Source of the DNA: an uncultured Oscillospiraceae bacterium
GTDB lineage: Bacteria > Bacillota > Clostridia > Oscillospirales > Oscillospiraceae
Assembly (NCBI GenBank): GCA_934591745.1
Contig: CAKTPQ010000006.1
Span: forward strand, 1-60,616
Direction: 5' to 3'
DNA length: 60,616 bases
Shown: piece after piece, positions 24,644 through 32,811 of the stretch
How the letters are laid out: every line of letters begins with the position of its first letter
Position numbering within the stretch: position 1 is the stretch's first letter
Position numbers and translations under genes: made by a program
The notes under the pieces: generated by a model
Database searches by the model: none
The model's input: only the letters and a program-made list of their open reading frames with translations
What the model was told of the DNA's origin: nothing

Positions 24644-25549
24644 ATGAAATATACCGTTTTGGGCCCCGGGATCATCGGTTCCGGACTGGCCGTGAACGCC
24701 GCCATGAGCGGCAACGCCGTGACGCTGTACGGCAGAAAGCCTTTTGAGGCCATCCGCGGCAAGATCGACGAGATACTGGACATCTTTGTGGATACCGGCA
24801 TCCTCACCCGTGAAAAGGCGGACGAATGCTTCCGTGCCATCAAGTATACCAACGATATGGAGGCCGCGTGCATCGGCGCCGATCTGGTACAGGAGTGTCT
24901 GGCGGAGCGGCTGGATCTGAAGAAAGAGACGTACCGCCGCATCCAGGAGGCCTGCGGCGACCGGCAGCCCATTATTGCCAGCGCTACCTCCAGCATGTTC
25001 CCCTCCGTACTGGCCGAGGGCGCGCTGCGCCCGGAGAAGATCATCTGCGGCCACCCCTACAACCCCTCCTATATCCTGCCGCTGATCGAGGTGTGCGCCA
25101 CACTGTCCGACCAGGAGACCATTGAGAAAGCCATGGCCTGCTACAAGGCCATGGGCAAGGTGCCCATCCTGTGCCGCAAGGAGGCCAAGGGCTTTATCGT
25201 GAACAAGGTGTCGTGGAACGCACTGGCCACTGCCAAGGGCATCGTGGAGGAGGGCATCTGCACCGTGGAGGACATGGACAAGGCCATCATGTACGGGCCC
25301 GGTATGCGCATGGCCGTCACCGGCCAGCTTCTGACCATGTCTCTGGGTGTGGACGGCGGCTTCCGCGAATACGAAAAGAAATATGCCGGCAAGGCCGAGG
25401 CCTCCGAGCCGTATCTGAAGCTGGCCGAGGGCATCGACGAGGCGCTGGCGCACCGCACGCCGGAGGAGGGCAACACACCGGAGGAGGTCATCCGCTACCG
25501 TGACAGGCTGTTTGCCGTGCTGCTGAAGGCCCAGGGCTTCTTCCGCTGA
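24644..25549 (+). CDS. 3-Hydroxyacyl-CoA dehydrogenase family protein (L-carnitine dehydrogenase/lambda-crystallin-like)
   Basis: The 301-aa product has a Rossmann start (VLGPGIIGSGLA), the catalytic His in CGHPYNPSYILPLIEV and a C-terminal helical dimerisation domain (WNALATAKGIVEEG). The GHP-x-NP-x4-PL pattern is closer to carnitine dehydrogenase or lambda-crystallin than to classical fatty-acid HbdA, so the substrate may be a free beta-hydroxy acid. ATG 24644 with AGGAG upstream is chosen over ATG 24623 next to the previous stop. Oxidation of a 3-hydroxy acid to a 3-keto acid would supply the BKACE enzyme. Confidence 0.92.
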   Translation: MKYTVLGPGIIGSGLAVNAAMSGNAVTLYGRKPFEAIRGKIDEILDIFVDTGILTREKADECFRAIKYTNDMEAACIGADLVQECLAERLDLKKETYRRIQEACGDRQPIIASATSSMFPSVLAEGALRPEKIICGHPYNPSYILPLIEVCATLSDQETIEKAMACYKAMGKVPILCRKEAKGFIVNKVSWNALATAKGIVEEGICTVEDMDKAIMYGPGMRMAVTGQLLTMSLGVDGGFREYEKKYAGKAEASEPYLKLAEGIDEALAHRTPEEGNTPEEVIRYRDRLFAVLLKAQGFFR

Positions 25550-25941
25550 TGATGCTGTTTACCACCGGACAGATGGCCCGCTTCGCGGCCTCCGTCAACA
25601 GCGACGATGCCTTCCGGCACTGGGCGCGGGATTTCCGGGTCACGCTGGCGCTGTGCGCTCCAGAGGCGCAGGCAGGGCTGTCCCTTGTGGACGGCTGCAT
25701 CGCCCTGATACCGCCGGAGCAGGCGCAGTACGCGCTCCGGGGAACGGAGGCGGAGTGGCGCCAGGCGCTGGACACGCCGTACAACGCCGGGTACTACGAC
25801 GTTTTCGAGGGGGCGCGCCTGCTGGAGAGCACGGTGCCGCCTCTGCTGGCGGCATCTCACGCCAAGGCGTTCACGCGGCTGTGGAAGCAACTGCGCACCG
25901 CCCTCAACGGCGGCGGCAGGAGGTGGGACTGGCATGTATGA
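25549..25941 (+). CDS. Small protein of unknown function, possibly SCP2-like
   Basis: The 130-aa product starts at an ATG that overlaps the preceding stop by one base (TGATG) and ends inside the start region of the following hydrolase gene, so it is translationally coupled on both sides. There is no signal peptide or membrane segment. The middle and end (GCIALIPPEQAQYALRGT, then an EAEW...LL segment) vaguely resemble SCP2/sterol-carrier folds, which bind hydrophobic acyl ligands. That likeness is weak. I do not recognise the family. Context suggests a role as substrate carrier or accessory subunit for the neighbouring dehydrogenase or hydrolase. Confidence 0.75.
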   Translation: MMLFTTGQMARFAASVNSDDAFRHWARDFRVTLALCAPEAQAGLSLVDGCIALIPPEQAQYALRGTEAEWRQALDTPYNAGYYDVFEGARLLESTVPPLLAASHAKAFTRLWKQLRTALNGGGRRWDWHV

Positions 25942-26737
25942 GATCATAGGCCGCTATGTCGATGTCATGGGCTATGAGACCTACTACGAGGAGGCCGGCA
26001 GCGGACAGCCGGTGCTGTGTCTGGCGATGGCGGGCGCCTCCGGCTCCCAGTACCGCCACCTGATGCGCGTCTGCGCCGGCGCAGGCTTCCGCATGATCGC
26101 ACCGGATCTGCCGGGGCGGGGGAAAACCCTGCCGGACATGGAGACCCTGCGGCCCATCAGCGACGCCGAGGTATACCTGCGCTTTATCTGGACCTTCGTG
26201 GAAAAGCTGGCGCTGACGCCGGTGGTCCTGCTGGGCACCGCCATGAACGCCACGGCGGCCACCATGCTGGCGAACCGTCACCCCGATGACGTGAAGGCAG
26301 TGATCGCCTGCAACGGTGGCGTGGTGCCCAAGGCCGCCAACGACCCCCTGTACGTCAGCATGCTGAACCACCCGTCCATCAATGTCTCCGATTTCAAGGA
26401 GGCTCATATCCCCGGCCTGTGCGGCCGGGACATTCCCCAGGAGCGGCTGAACCGGTGTATCTGGTACGGCGCCAAGACGCAGGTGGCCGATACAGCGGCG
26501 GCGGATGTGGCCGTGTTTGCCAGGCTGTCCTATGAGGACATCTCCCGCGTCACCATGCCCTACCTGCTGCTCAACGGCGGCGAGGACGTTACCGTTTCCC
26601 CCGCCGTAAAGCGGCGGCTGGAGCAGCTGCCGGCCTGCACCAGCGTGACCATTCCCGGCGGCGGGCACTATCTGGTGATGGAAAAGCCGGAGGAGACGGC
26701 CCGCGCCGTGAAGCATTTCCTGACTACACTTCCGTAA
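25934..26737 (+). CDS. Alpha/beta-hydrolase-fold protein with Ala at the nucleophile position
   Basis: The 267-aa product has the fold's oxyanion strand (CLAMAGASGS), an acid in LLLNGGEDVT and the catalytic-type His near residue 245 (PGGGHYLVMEKP). At the nucleophile elbow, where G-x-S-x-G is expected, it reads LLGTAMNATAATM: Ala103 (codon GCC) replaces the Ser. It cannot be a normal serine hydrolase. It may act through His/Asp alone, as some cofactor-independent members of the fold do, or be a binding protein. ATG 25934 has GGAGG upstream and overlaps the previous gene by 8 bases. It is fourth in a tight run after the MBL, reductase and dehydrogenase genes. Confidence 0.87.
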   Translation: MYEIIGRYVDVMGYETYYEEAGSGQPVLCLAMAGASGSQYRHLMRVCAGAGFRMIAPDLPGRGKTLPDMETLRPISDAEVYLRFIWTFVEKLALTPVVLLGTAMNATAATMLANRHPDDVKAVIACNGGVVPKAANDPLYVSMLNHPSINVSDFKEAHIPGLCGRDIPQERLNRCIWYGAKTQVADTAAADVAVFARLSYEDISRVTMPYLLLNGGEDVTVSPAVKRRLEQLPACTSVTIPGGGHYLVMEKPEETARAVKHFLTTLP

Positions 26738-26762
26738 CAAAGACCGACAAAGGAGGAACCAT

Positions 26763-29126
26763 ATGTCGCTTTCGCCCAGATGTCAGGCCCTGCGGGACCA
26801 GATGGTGACCGATCCCGCCATCTGCACCCAGCGCCTGCGCTATATGACCGAGTCCTATATGGAGACGGAGGGGCAATCCCCCGAAATGCGCCGGGCCAAG
26901 GCCCTGCGCCACATCCTGACCCACATGGACATCCGCATCGACGATGGTGAGCTGTTCGCGGGCAATTTCACATCCAAGTCCCGCGGCGGCGCCATCAACC
27001 CCGAACTCAGCGGCCAATGGCTGCTGGACGAGCTGGACACCCTGTCCACCCGCCCCTTTGACAAGTACCAGCCCCTCAGCGAGGAGGAGATCGCCGACCT
27101 GCGCCGCTACCTGCCCTACTGGGTGGGGAAGTCCGGCTTCGAGCACTGGAAGGAGAAGGTGCCGCCGGAGATCCAGCGGCTGGACCACATCATGGTGCCC
27201 ACCGGCGGCTATACGGAAAATGGCCACCACTGGTCCCATGCCGCCGCCCACTATGAAAAGCTGCTGGCCGTGGGCAGCCGCGCCATTATCCGGGAGGCGC
27301 AGGAGCACATCGACCGGCTGGACTACGCCGCTGACCCCGAGGCGGAGAACAAGCGGCAGTTCTGGCTGGCCGCACAGATCGCCCACGAGGGCGTCATCGA
27401 ATTTGCCCACCGCTACGCGGCGCTGGCTGCAGAGTTGGCGGAGAAAGAACAAGACGCAGGCAGGAAAGCGGAGCTGCAGCGGATCGCCGATGCCTGCCGC
27501 AAGGTGCCGGAATTCCCCGCCGACACGTTCTTCGAGGCCATTCAGTCCATCTGGCTGATGTACGTGCCCATCATGATCGAGGGCTGGGGCGCAGGTCCCA
27601 CATTCGGTCGGGCCGACCAGTACCTGTACCCCTACTACCAGCGGGATATGGACGCGGGACGCATCACGGATGAGGAGGTCCACGACCTGCTGTGCCTGCT
27701 GTTCATCAAGATGAACGGCGGCATCAACCTGCAGTCCTACGTGGTGGCCGACGGCAAGGGCGGGCACCCCACCATGCAGTCCCTGTGCGTGGGCGGCATC
27801 ACGCCGGACGGACGGGACGCCGTCAACAAGCTGTCCTACATGCTGCTGGACGCCGAGGGCGACGTGGGTCTGGGCGCCGAGGACATGATGGTGCGCATCA
27901 ACCGGCTCAATCCCCGTTCCTATGTGAAGCACGCCATGGAGACGGCCAAAAAGCTCAACGGCAAGCTGAAATTCGTGGCGGATGAGTCCTCCATCCAATC
28001 CATGCTCTATCTGGGCGTGCCGCTGGAGCGGGCGCGGGACTATATCTCCACCGGCTGCCACAATCCCACGGTGCCTCACTACTCCCGCAACACCGGCGCC
28101 GGCGCCTGCAACGCCGGTCTGTGTCTGGAACTGGCGCTGAACAACGGCCGCGGCCGTGTGGTCCGGGAGCAGCTTGGCCCCTGCACCGGCGATCCCCGGA
28201 GCTTCCAGACCTTCGAGGAGCTGCTCGAGGCCTACGAGGCGCAGCAAAAAGCTGGCCTGCGGATGCAGATCATCAACAAGCACGCCGATTTTGAGGCCTT
28301 TGCCGAGTATCCCTGCGTACTGCTGTCCTCCCTGTACGAGCCGTGCATGGAGCGGGGGCTGGACAGCTACAAGGGCGGCACCGCGCCCCACATCACCTTC
28401 GCCGTGGGCATGATCGGCATCCCCAATGTGGCCGACGCCCTGTGCGCCGTGAAAAAGCTGGTGTTTGACGAAAAGAAATACACCATGAGTGACGTGGTGG
28501 ATGCGCTGGACGCCAACTTCGAGGGATATGAGGCGCTGCTGCATGACATCCGCAAGGCGCCGAAATTCGGCAACGATCTGGACGAGGTAGATCTTATCGC
28601 CAAGCGCATCCTGTCGGATATGGGCGACTATGTGGCGCAGTTCCGCACCCACTATGGCGCCAAGTTCGCCACGGCCTGCTTCGCCATGACCACCAACGTC
28701 ATGTTCGGACGGCTGGTGGGCGCGCTGCCCGACGGCCGTCTGGCCGGGCAGCCCCTGTCCGAGGGCGGCATCTCCCCCTATCAGGGGCGGAACACCTCCG
28801 GCGCCACCGCTACCATGCGCTCCGTGGCCAAGCTGGATCAGGTCAAGCTGGCGCTTGGCTCCATCCTGAACATGCGTATCAGCGAGGAGGCCGTGAAAGA
28901 TGACCAGAAGATGGAGCTGATGACCACCATGCTCCGCACGTTCTGTGAGACGGGCGGCAATCTGGTGCAGTTCAACTTCGCCTCCAACAAGGTGCTGCGG
29001 GACGCCCAGCAGCACCCGGAGAAGTACCGTGACCTGCTGGTGCGTGTGGCCACCTACTCCGCATTCTTCGTGGAGCTTGGCAAGGACACGCAGGACGACA
29101 TCATCCACCGCAGCGAGCTGGATTAA
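26763..29126 (+). CDS. Glycyl-radical-enzyme (PFL-like) homologue 2, radical glycine replaced by Thr764
   Basis: The 787-aa product is a full-length paralogue of the enzyme at 17031. The active-site cysteine is Cys432 in ISTGCHNPTVPHY; the following residues are His-Asn, not the Val-Glu of dehydratases. The C-terminal signature reads RVATYSAFF: Thr764 (ACC, 29052-29054) in place of the radical Gly, 23 residues from the end. The two homologues share this change despite considerable divergence, which argues for selection. It has no activase next to it; the only one is at 19477. ATG 26763 follows AAGGAGG. Last gene of the rightward block, ended by a strong terminator. Reaction unknown. Confidence 0.92.
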   Translation: MSLSPRCQALRDQMVTDPAICTQRLRYMTESYMETEGQSPEMRRAKALRHILTHMDIRIDDGELFAGNFTSKSRGGAINPELSGQWLLDELDTLSTRPFDKYQPLSEEEIADLRRYLPYWVGKSGFEHWKEKVPPEIQRLDHIMVPTGGYTENGHHWSHAAAHYEKLLAVGSRAIIREAQEHIDRLDYAADPEAENKRQFWLAAQIAHEGVIEFAHRYAALAAELAEKEQDAGRKAELQRIADACRKVPEFPADTFFEAIQSIWLMYVPIMIEGWGAGPTFGRADQYLYPYYQRDMDAGRITDEEVHDLLCLLFIKMNGGINLQSYVVADGKGGHPTMQSLCVGGITPDGRDAVNKLSYMLLDAEGDVGLGAEDMMVRINRLNPRSYVKHAMETAKKLNGKLKFVADESSIQSMLYLGVPLERARDYISTGCHNPTVPHYSRNTGAGACNAGLCLELALNNGRGRVVREQLGPCTGDPRSFQTFEELLEAYEAQQKAGLRMQIINKHADFEAFAEYPCVLLSSLYEPCMERGLDSYKGGTAPHITFAVGMIGIPNVADALCAVKKLVFDEKKYTMSDVVDALDANFEGYEALLHDIRKAPKFGNDLDEVDLIAKRILSDMGDYVAQFRTHYGAKFATACFAMTTNVMFGRLVGALPDGRLAGQPLSEGGISPYQGRNTSGATATMRSVAKLDQVKLALGSILNMRISEEAVKDDQKMELMTTMLRTFCETGGNLVQFNFASNKVLRDAQQHPEKYRDLLVRVATYSAFFVELGKDTQDDIIHRSELD

Positions 29127-29130
29127 CGGC

Positions 29131-29179
29131 AAAAAAGGCTCCTTCGTATCGCCGAAGCGGCCATACGAAGGAGCCTTTT
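29131..29179. terminator. Bidirectional terminator at the end of the sigma-54 locus
   Basis: GGCTCCTTCGTAT (29137-29149) pairs with ATACGAAGGAGCC (29163-29175); A6 precedes the stem and TTTT follows, so it serves both the plus-strand block and the converging PHP gene. Confidence 0.9.
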
Positions 29180-29190
29180 CCTATCATCCG

Positions 29191-29961
29191 TTACCTGGCG
29201 GTGATGTTGACGATGCGCTTGATATCCAGGCCCGCCTCCAGCGCACGCTCCAGCTGGGGCACGAACGTCCCCACGTCCTCCGGCCTGTGGGCGTCGGAAC
29301 CGATGATGAACTTCACATCGTGCTTTGCCGCCTCCCGGATGCCCTCCACCGTCAGATACGGGTGGGCGCCGCAGATCTCCATCAGTGTTTTCGTGCGGGC
29401 GCAGGCATAGGCGATCTGGTCGATGTCAAACGGCCCCTTGTCGCCGGGATGGGTCAGCGTGTGGATGTGCATCATGTGGTTCTCCGCGTAGTACAGGCAG
29501 TTGATGACCATGCGGGTGTTCTTCTCCAGCAGCTTGGGTGCTGCCGTCCGGGGGTCGTCCTGGGGCGTGTGTTTTTTCAGATAGCTGCGGTTCTGGAGAG
29601 AGCCGGCCCCCCACACGGCGTGGTGATAGCCGGCCAGCACCAGATCGAACTGGCGGTACGACTGATCCACCACGTCCATATACGGCGCCTTCCGCTGGAT
29701 GTTGGCCTCTACGCCCAGGCGCACCTTCACGTCCGGGTACTGCGTCCGCAGGGCCGCGATCTCGGCGCGCATCTTCCCCAGCTTGGCATAGCCCATACCG
29801 TGGGCGATGTTGCCGGCACCGTGGTCGGTGATGGCTATCTCCCGCAGGCCCTTTTCATGGGCGGCGCGGACATTGTCGGCAATGGAGCCGGTGCCGTGGG
29901 AATAGGTGGTGTGGGTGTGGTAATCGTAGAGCATTCTGTACTTTGCAGCCAGATCGTTCAT
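29191..29961 (-). CDS. PHP-domain metal-dependent phosphoesterase
   Basis: The 256-aa product carries the PHP motifs in order: DYHTHTTYSHG (HxH), ITDHGAG, GVEANI, the HTLTHPGD His and GSDAHRPED near the end. These build a three-metal phosphoesterase site as in YcdX and histidinol-phosphate phosphatases. The frame extends upstream, but ATG 29961 has AGGAGG in front and starts shortly before the first motif. It is transcribed alone, converging on the locus terminator and diverging from a small membrane-protein gene. Probable soluble phosphatase; substrate unknown and no evident link to the neighbouring pathway. Confidence 0.9.
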   Translation of the reverse strand: MNDLAAKYRMLYDYHTHTTYSHGTGSIADNVRAAHEKGLREIAITDHGAGNIAHGMGYAKLGKMRAEIAALRTQYPDVKVRLGVEANIQRKAPYMDVVDQSYRQFDLVLAGYHHAVWGAGSLQNRSYLKKHTPQDDPRTAAPKLLEKNTRMVINCLYYAENHMMHIHTLTHPGDKGPFDIDQIAYACARTKTLMEICGAHPYLTVEGIREAAKHDVKFIIGSDAHRPEDVGTFVPQLERALEAGLDIKRIVNITAR

Positions 29962-30069
29962 GACGGGTCCTCCTGTGTTAATTATTATGTGTATACCAAA
30001 ATATGCAAAGCTGCCGGGCGCACAGCGGCGTCGGCGCAAATTCTGAACTGTTGTAAGGAGGCTGTTCAT

Positions 30070-30417
30070 ATGTCAGCAAATATTCCCAAAAACAGCGCGC
30101 AGAAGGCGCGAAAAAAAGCCAGAAGACAGGCGGCCAACACGGCCCGCAAACGGTCCCTGACGGTGACGAACGGTTTGCTGGCCACCGGCACCTGCTGCCT
30201 GATCGTGGCATCCATGCTCATCATGTACTCCAAGACCAAGGCGCTGACCTTCGGCATGCCCGGCGGCCTTTTCCTGTGTGCGCTGGGCGCGGGCTGCGTG
30301 GGTCTGAGCTACTTTGATGTGGCGAAGAAATTCGCCGTTATCTGCTTTGCCGCCGCCGTGATCACACTGGCCTGCGCCGTGGTGACGCTGCTGGGTGCAC
30401 TGGGCGTCGTCAGCTGA
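30070..30417 (+). CDS. Small membrane protein of unknown function
   Basis: The 115-aa product has a strongly basic N-terminal tail (KNSAQKARKKARRQAANTARKR) of about 28 residues, then three predicted membrane segments (about 33-52, 60-78 and 88-112). ATG 30070 has AAGGAGG at the right distance. It ends one base before the converging LysR gene. I do not recognise the family. The basic tail should face the cytoplasm and could contact membrane lipids or nucleic acid. AT-rich sequence in the 108-base gap to the divergent PHP gene probably holds both promoters. Confidence 0.8.
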   Translation: MSANIPKNSAQKARKKARRQAANTARKRSLTVTNGLLATGTCCLIVASMLIMYSKTKALTFGMPGGLFLCALGAGCVGLSYFDVAKKFAVICFAAAVITLACAVVTLLGALGVVS

Positions 30418-30418
30418 A

Positions 30419-31369
30419 TCACTCCCGCTCCCCCTCCAGCACCGAACGGATCAGCTCCACATACACAGGCAGCAGCGGATTGCTGTTGGCCTTGGGGTAC
30501 GCCATCACCAGATCGTACAGCGTATGGGCCGCGTTGCGCTCCCTGTCCGACGGGTCACGCCGGATGGGGATATAGCACACGTTGGGGTACACCTGGCTGG
30601 ACGGCGCGTGGGGGATGACGGAAATGCCGTACCCACTGCTGACCAGCATGTACAGCGAAGCGTAGTCCGTGGCGGTGTGGGCCACGCGGGGCACATAGCC
30701 GTAGTAATTGAACAGAGCGTACAGTGCCCGCTGCTCCTCGGACTGACCGTATGTCTCGATGAGGATAAACTCCTCGTTCTTGATGTCCTCCACGGAGACG
30801 TTGGCCGCTTTGGCCAGCGGGTGATCCCTCGACACCACCAGCGTCAGCGGGATGTCCTTCTGGATCACATAGGTGCTCAGCAGGTTGCCGGGGTCGTTGT
30901 CCAGCGCGGAGCTCTGCATCATGAACGCCACATCCACCTTGTTGGACATGACGCTGGCGGTGGTCATATAACCGCTTTCCCGCCGCAGCCGGATGGAGAT
31001 GCCCGGATATTTTTTGCGGCAGATCTTATTGACCCGGTAGAACATATCCATGAAGTCGATGATCTGTTCGGCACGGTTGGTGTAGAGAATGGACAGCGTG
31101 CCCACCAGCGTCTTGCCGGCGGCGGCACCGCCCTGCAGGTGGCGGCAGTTGATAAGAAAGTTGTTGGTCTCGGCAAAGAAGGTAACACCGGCAGGCGTCA
31201 GCTTCAGGTTTTTTTTCTTGCGGGAAAACAGCTCCACACCCAGCTCGTTTTCCATGTTCTTGATGGCCTTGCTCAGGCCGGACTGGGTCATGCCCAATTC
31301 CTGGGCCGCACGGGTGATGTTCAGGCTTTCCGCCACCTTGATGAAATTCTGTAATTCATATATGAACAT
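30419..31369 (-). CDS. LysR-family transcriptional regulator
   Basis: The 316-aa product has an N-terminal winged HTH (ELQNFIKVAESLNITRAAQE, then MTQSGLSKAIKNMENELG) and a periplasmic-binding-like effector domain. ATG 31369 places the HTH at the usual position and has GGAG nine bases upstream; an ATG at 31399 would add ten residues. It is divergent from the ABC importer starting at 31600 and most likely regulates it. The palindrome TTGCGCAA at 31428-31435 in the shared region could be part of its site. The inducer is probably the importer's ligand or a product. Confidence 0.93.
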   Translation of the reverse strand: MFIYELQNFIKVAESLNITRAAQELGMTQSGLSKAIKNMENELGVELFSRKKKNLKLTPAGVTFFAETNNFLINCRHLQGGAAAGKTLVGTLSILYTNRAEQIIDFMDMFYRVNKICRKKYPGISIRLRRESGYMTTASVMSNKVDVAFMMQSSALDNDPGNLLSTYVIQKDIPLTLVVSRDHPLAKAANVSVEDIKNEEFILIETYGQSEEQRALYALFNYYGYVPRVAHTATDYASLYMLVSSGYGISVIPHAPSSQVYPNVCYIPIRRDPSDRERNAAHTLYDLVMAYPKANSNPLLPVYVELIRSVLEGERE

Positions 31370-31515
31370 ATCGCAACGCTCCATTTCCCTTGGTATTATC
31401 TCACTTTTCAATCACTATAGCAACAAGTTGCGCAAAAATCAAGAGCAACCATTCCGAATTTTCATGGTTGCCTGATACCCTGCCAAATCGCTGTTGTACT
31501 TGCGTATGGGCACAG

Positions 31516-31524
31516 TGTTATACT
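31516..31524 (+). promoter_or_regulatory. Extended -10 promoter of the ABC importer operon
   Basis: TGTTATACT (extended -10 with TATACT at 31519-31524). No well-spaced -35 is seen; TTGTAC is 19 bases upstream. This is consistent with dependence on the divergent LysR activator. Confidence 0.5.
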
Positions 31525-31599
31525 ATTAACGCATTCCTGATACACCCGCTTTCGGGGCGGTTCGCGTTTTCAAAATCTGCTGCGCATGGAGGTTACATT

Positions 31600-32787
31600 A
31601 TGAAGATGATCGGTAAAAAGATTTTCGCAGTCCTGCTCTGCCTGTCCCTTTCCTGTGCCATGCTGGCAGGGTGCGGCGACGGCGCCGTGAACAATGGTGA
31701 TACGCCGGATGACAGCGGACTGCCCACCATAAACATCGCACTGGAGGCGCCGCTGTCCGGCGCCGGCTCCTGGTCCGGCAAGGCCATGAACGCCGGCTGC
31801 ATGATCGCGCTGGAAAACATGGCCGATCAGTTTGCCGCGCTGGGCTATCAGATCAAGCTGGTGGTCAACGACCACCAGGCTTCCTCCGACGTAGCGGCCA
31901 CGGACATCACCAAGGATATCGAGTTCTACCACACGCCGCTGGTCATCGGCACCTACACCGGCCCGCTGGTGACCATGTCCTCCGTGGCGGCGGAAAACCA
32001 GGTGGTGATCCTGAACCCGCTGGCCATGGGCGAGCAGCTCGTTGGGCTCAGCGACTGGCTCTACAACATCTGCCCCTCTTACGCCGCCACCTGCGAGGCT
32101 ATGGCCCGCTATCTCTATGAGGAGCAGGGCATCCGCGAGGTGGTGCTGCTGGGCGACAACACCTCCACCTCTCTGGCGCAGCGGGAGGCGTTTTCCGAGG
32201 TCTGGGCCAAGCTGGGCGGCAAGGTGCTGTCCGACGTGGAGTGCGAGACGGACACCACCGATTTCCTGTCCGTGTGCGCCCAGATCATGAAGAATGACCC
32301 GCCCTGCATCATCATGTGCTCCAGCGACGAGGACATGCAGCAGCGCGAGATGCTGCAGTTCAGCCAGTTGGCCCTGCCCGCCGATGTGGCCTTTGCCATG
32401 GTGGGCCCCGGCAACAAGAATTTCGCTTCCGACTTTGACTATCCCTCCTATGCCGTGGACGTGCGGGCCGATGTGCCCCAGCAGGTCATCGACCGCTACA
32501 ACGAAGCCTATGTGGTGGACGGCATGGAGTTCAATTCCCTGAAATACACCATCGCCAACTTCGGCAACGCCATCAATGTGCTGTACCAGTGCATGTCCTA
32601 CTGTGTGGACAACGGGCTGGACATCACCGGTGCCAACCTGAAAACGGCGCTGGACAGCATCGACACCTTTGAGGTGTACGGCGGTACCTTCTCCTTCATT
32701 GAGGGCAATACCGTCAAGTCCCCTATCGACATCTATGAGGTGCTCCGCGGCGAGGCCACGCTGGTGGGTTCCTACTTTGACGACTAA
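31600..32787 (+). CDS. livJ: ABC importer substrate-binding lipoprotein (branched-chain amino acid type)
   Basis: The 395-aa product has a lipoprotein signal (LSLSCAMLAGC, lipidated Cys at about residue 24) and a type I periplasmic-binding fold of the Leu/Ile/Val family (NIALEAPLSGAGSWSGKAM; GTYTGPLVTMSSVAAENQVV). It captures the ligand outside the cell and delivers it to the LivHMGF genes that follow. ATG 31600 with GGAGG upstream is chosen from a longer open frame. Such systems in anaerobes import amino acids, but also aromatic acids and other small carboxylates, so the cargo is open. Confidence 0.92.
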   Translation: MKMIGKKIFAVLLCLSLSCAMLAGCGDGAVNNGDTPDDSGLPTINIALEAPLSGAGSWSGKAMNAGCMIALENMADQFAALGYQIKLVVNDHQASSDVAATDITKDIEFYHTPLVIGTYTGPLVTMSSVAAENQVVILNPLAMGEQLVGLSDWLYNICPSYAATCEAMARYLYEEQGIREVVLLGDNTSTSLAQREAFSEVWAKLGGKVLSDVECETDTTDFLSVCAQIMKNDPPCIIMCSSDEDMQQREMLQFSQLALPADVAFAMVGPGNKNFASDFDYPSYAVDVRADVPQQVIDRYNEAYVVDGMEFNSLKYTIANFGNAINVLYQCMSYCVDNGLDITGANLKTALDSIDTFEVYGGTFSFIEGNTVKSPIDIYEVLRGEATLVGSYFDD

Positions 32788-32811
32788 ATCTGCTTCGGGA
32801 GATGATCTGAA

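Noticed and set aside
28945..30069. Long plus-strand frame running into the small membrane-protein gene
   Set aside because: It overlaps the second glycyl-radical-enzyme homologue and is antisense to the PHP gene; the real start is ATG 30070 with AAGGAGG.
31390..31599. Upstream extension of the ABC binding protein
   Set aside because: The extension covers the promoter region; the signal peptide and ribosome site define ATG 31600.
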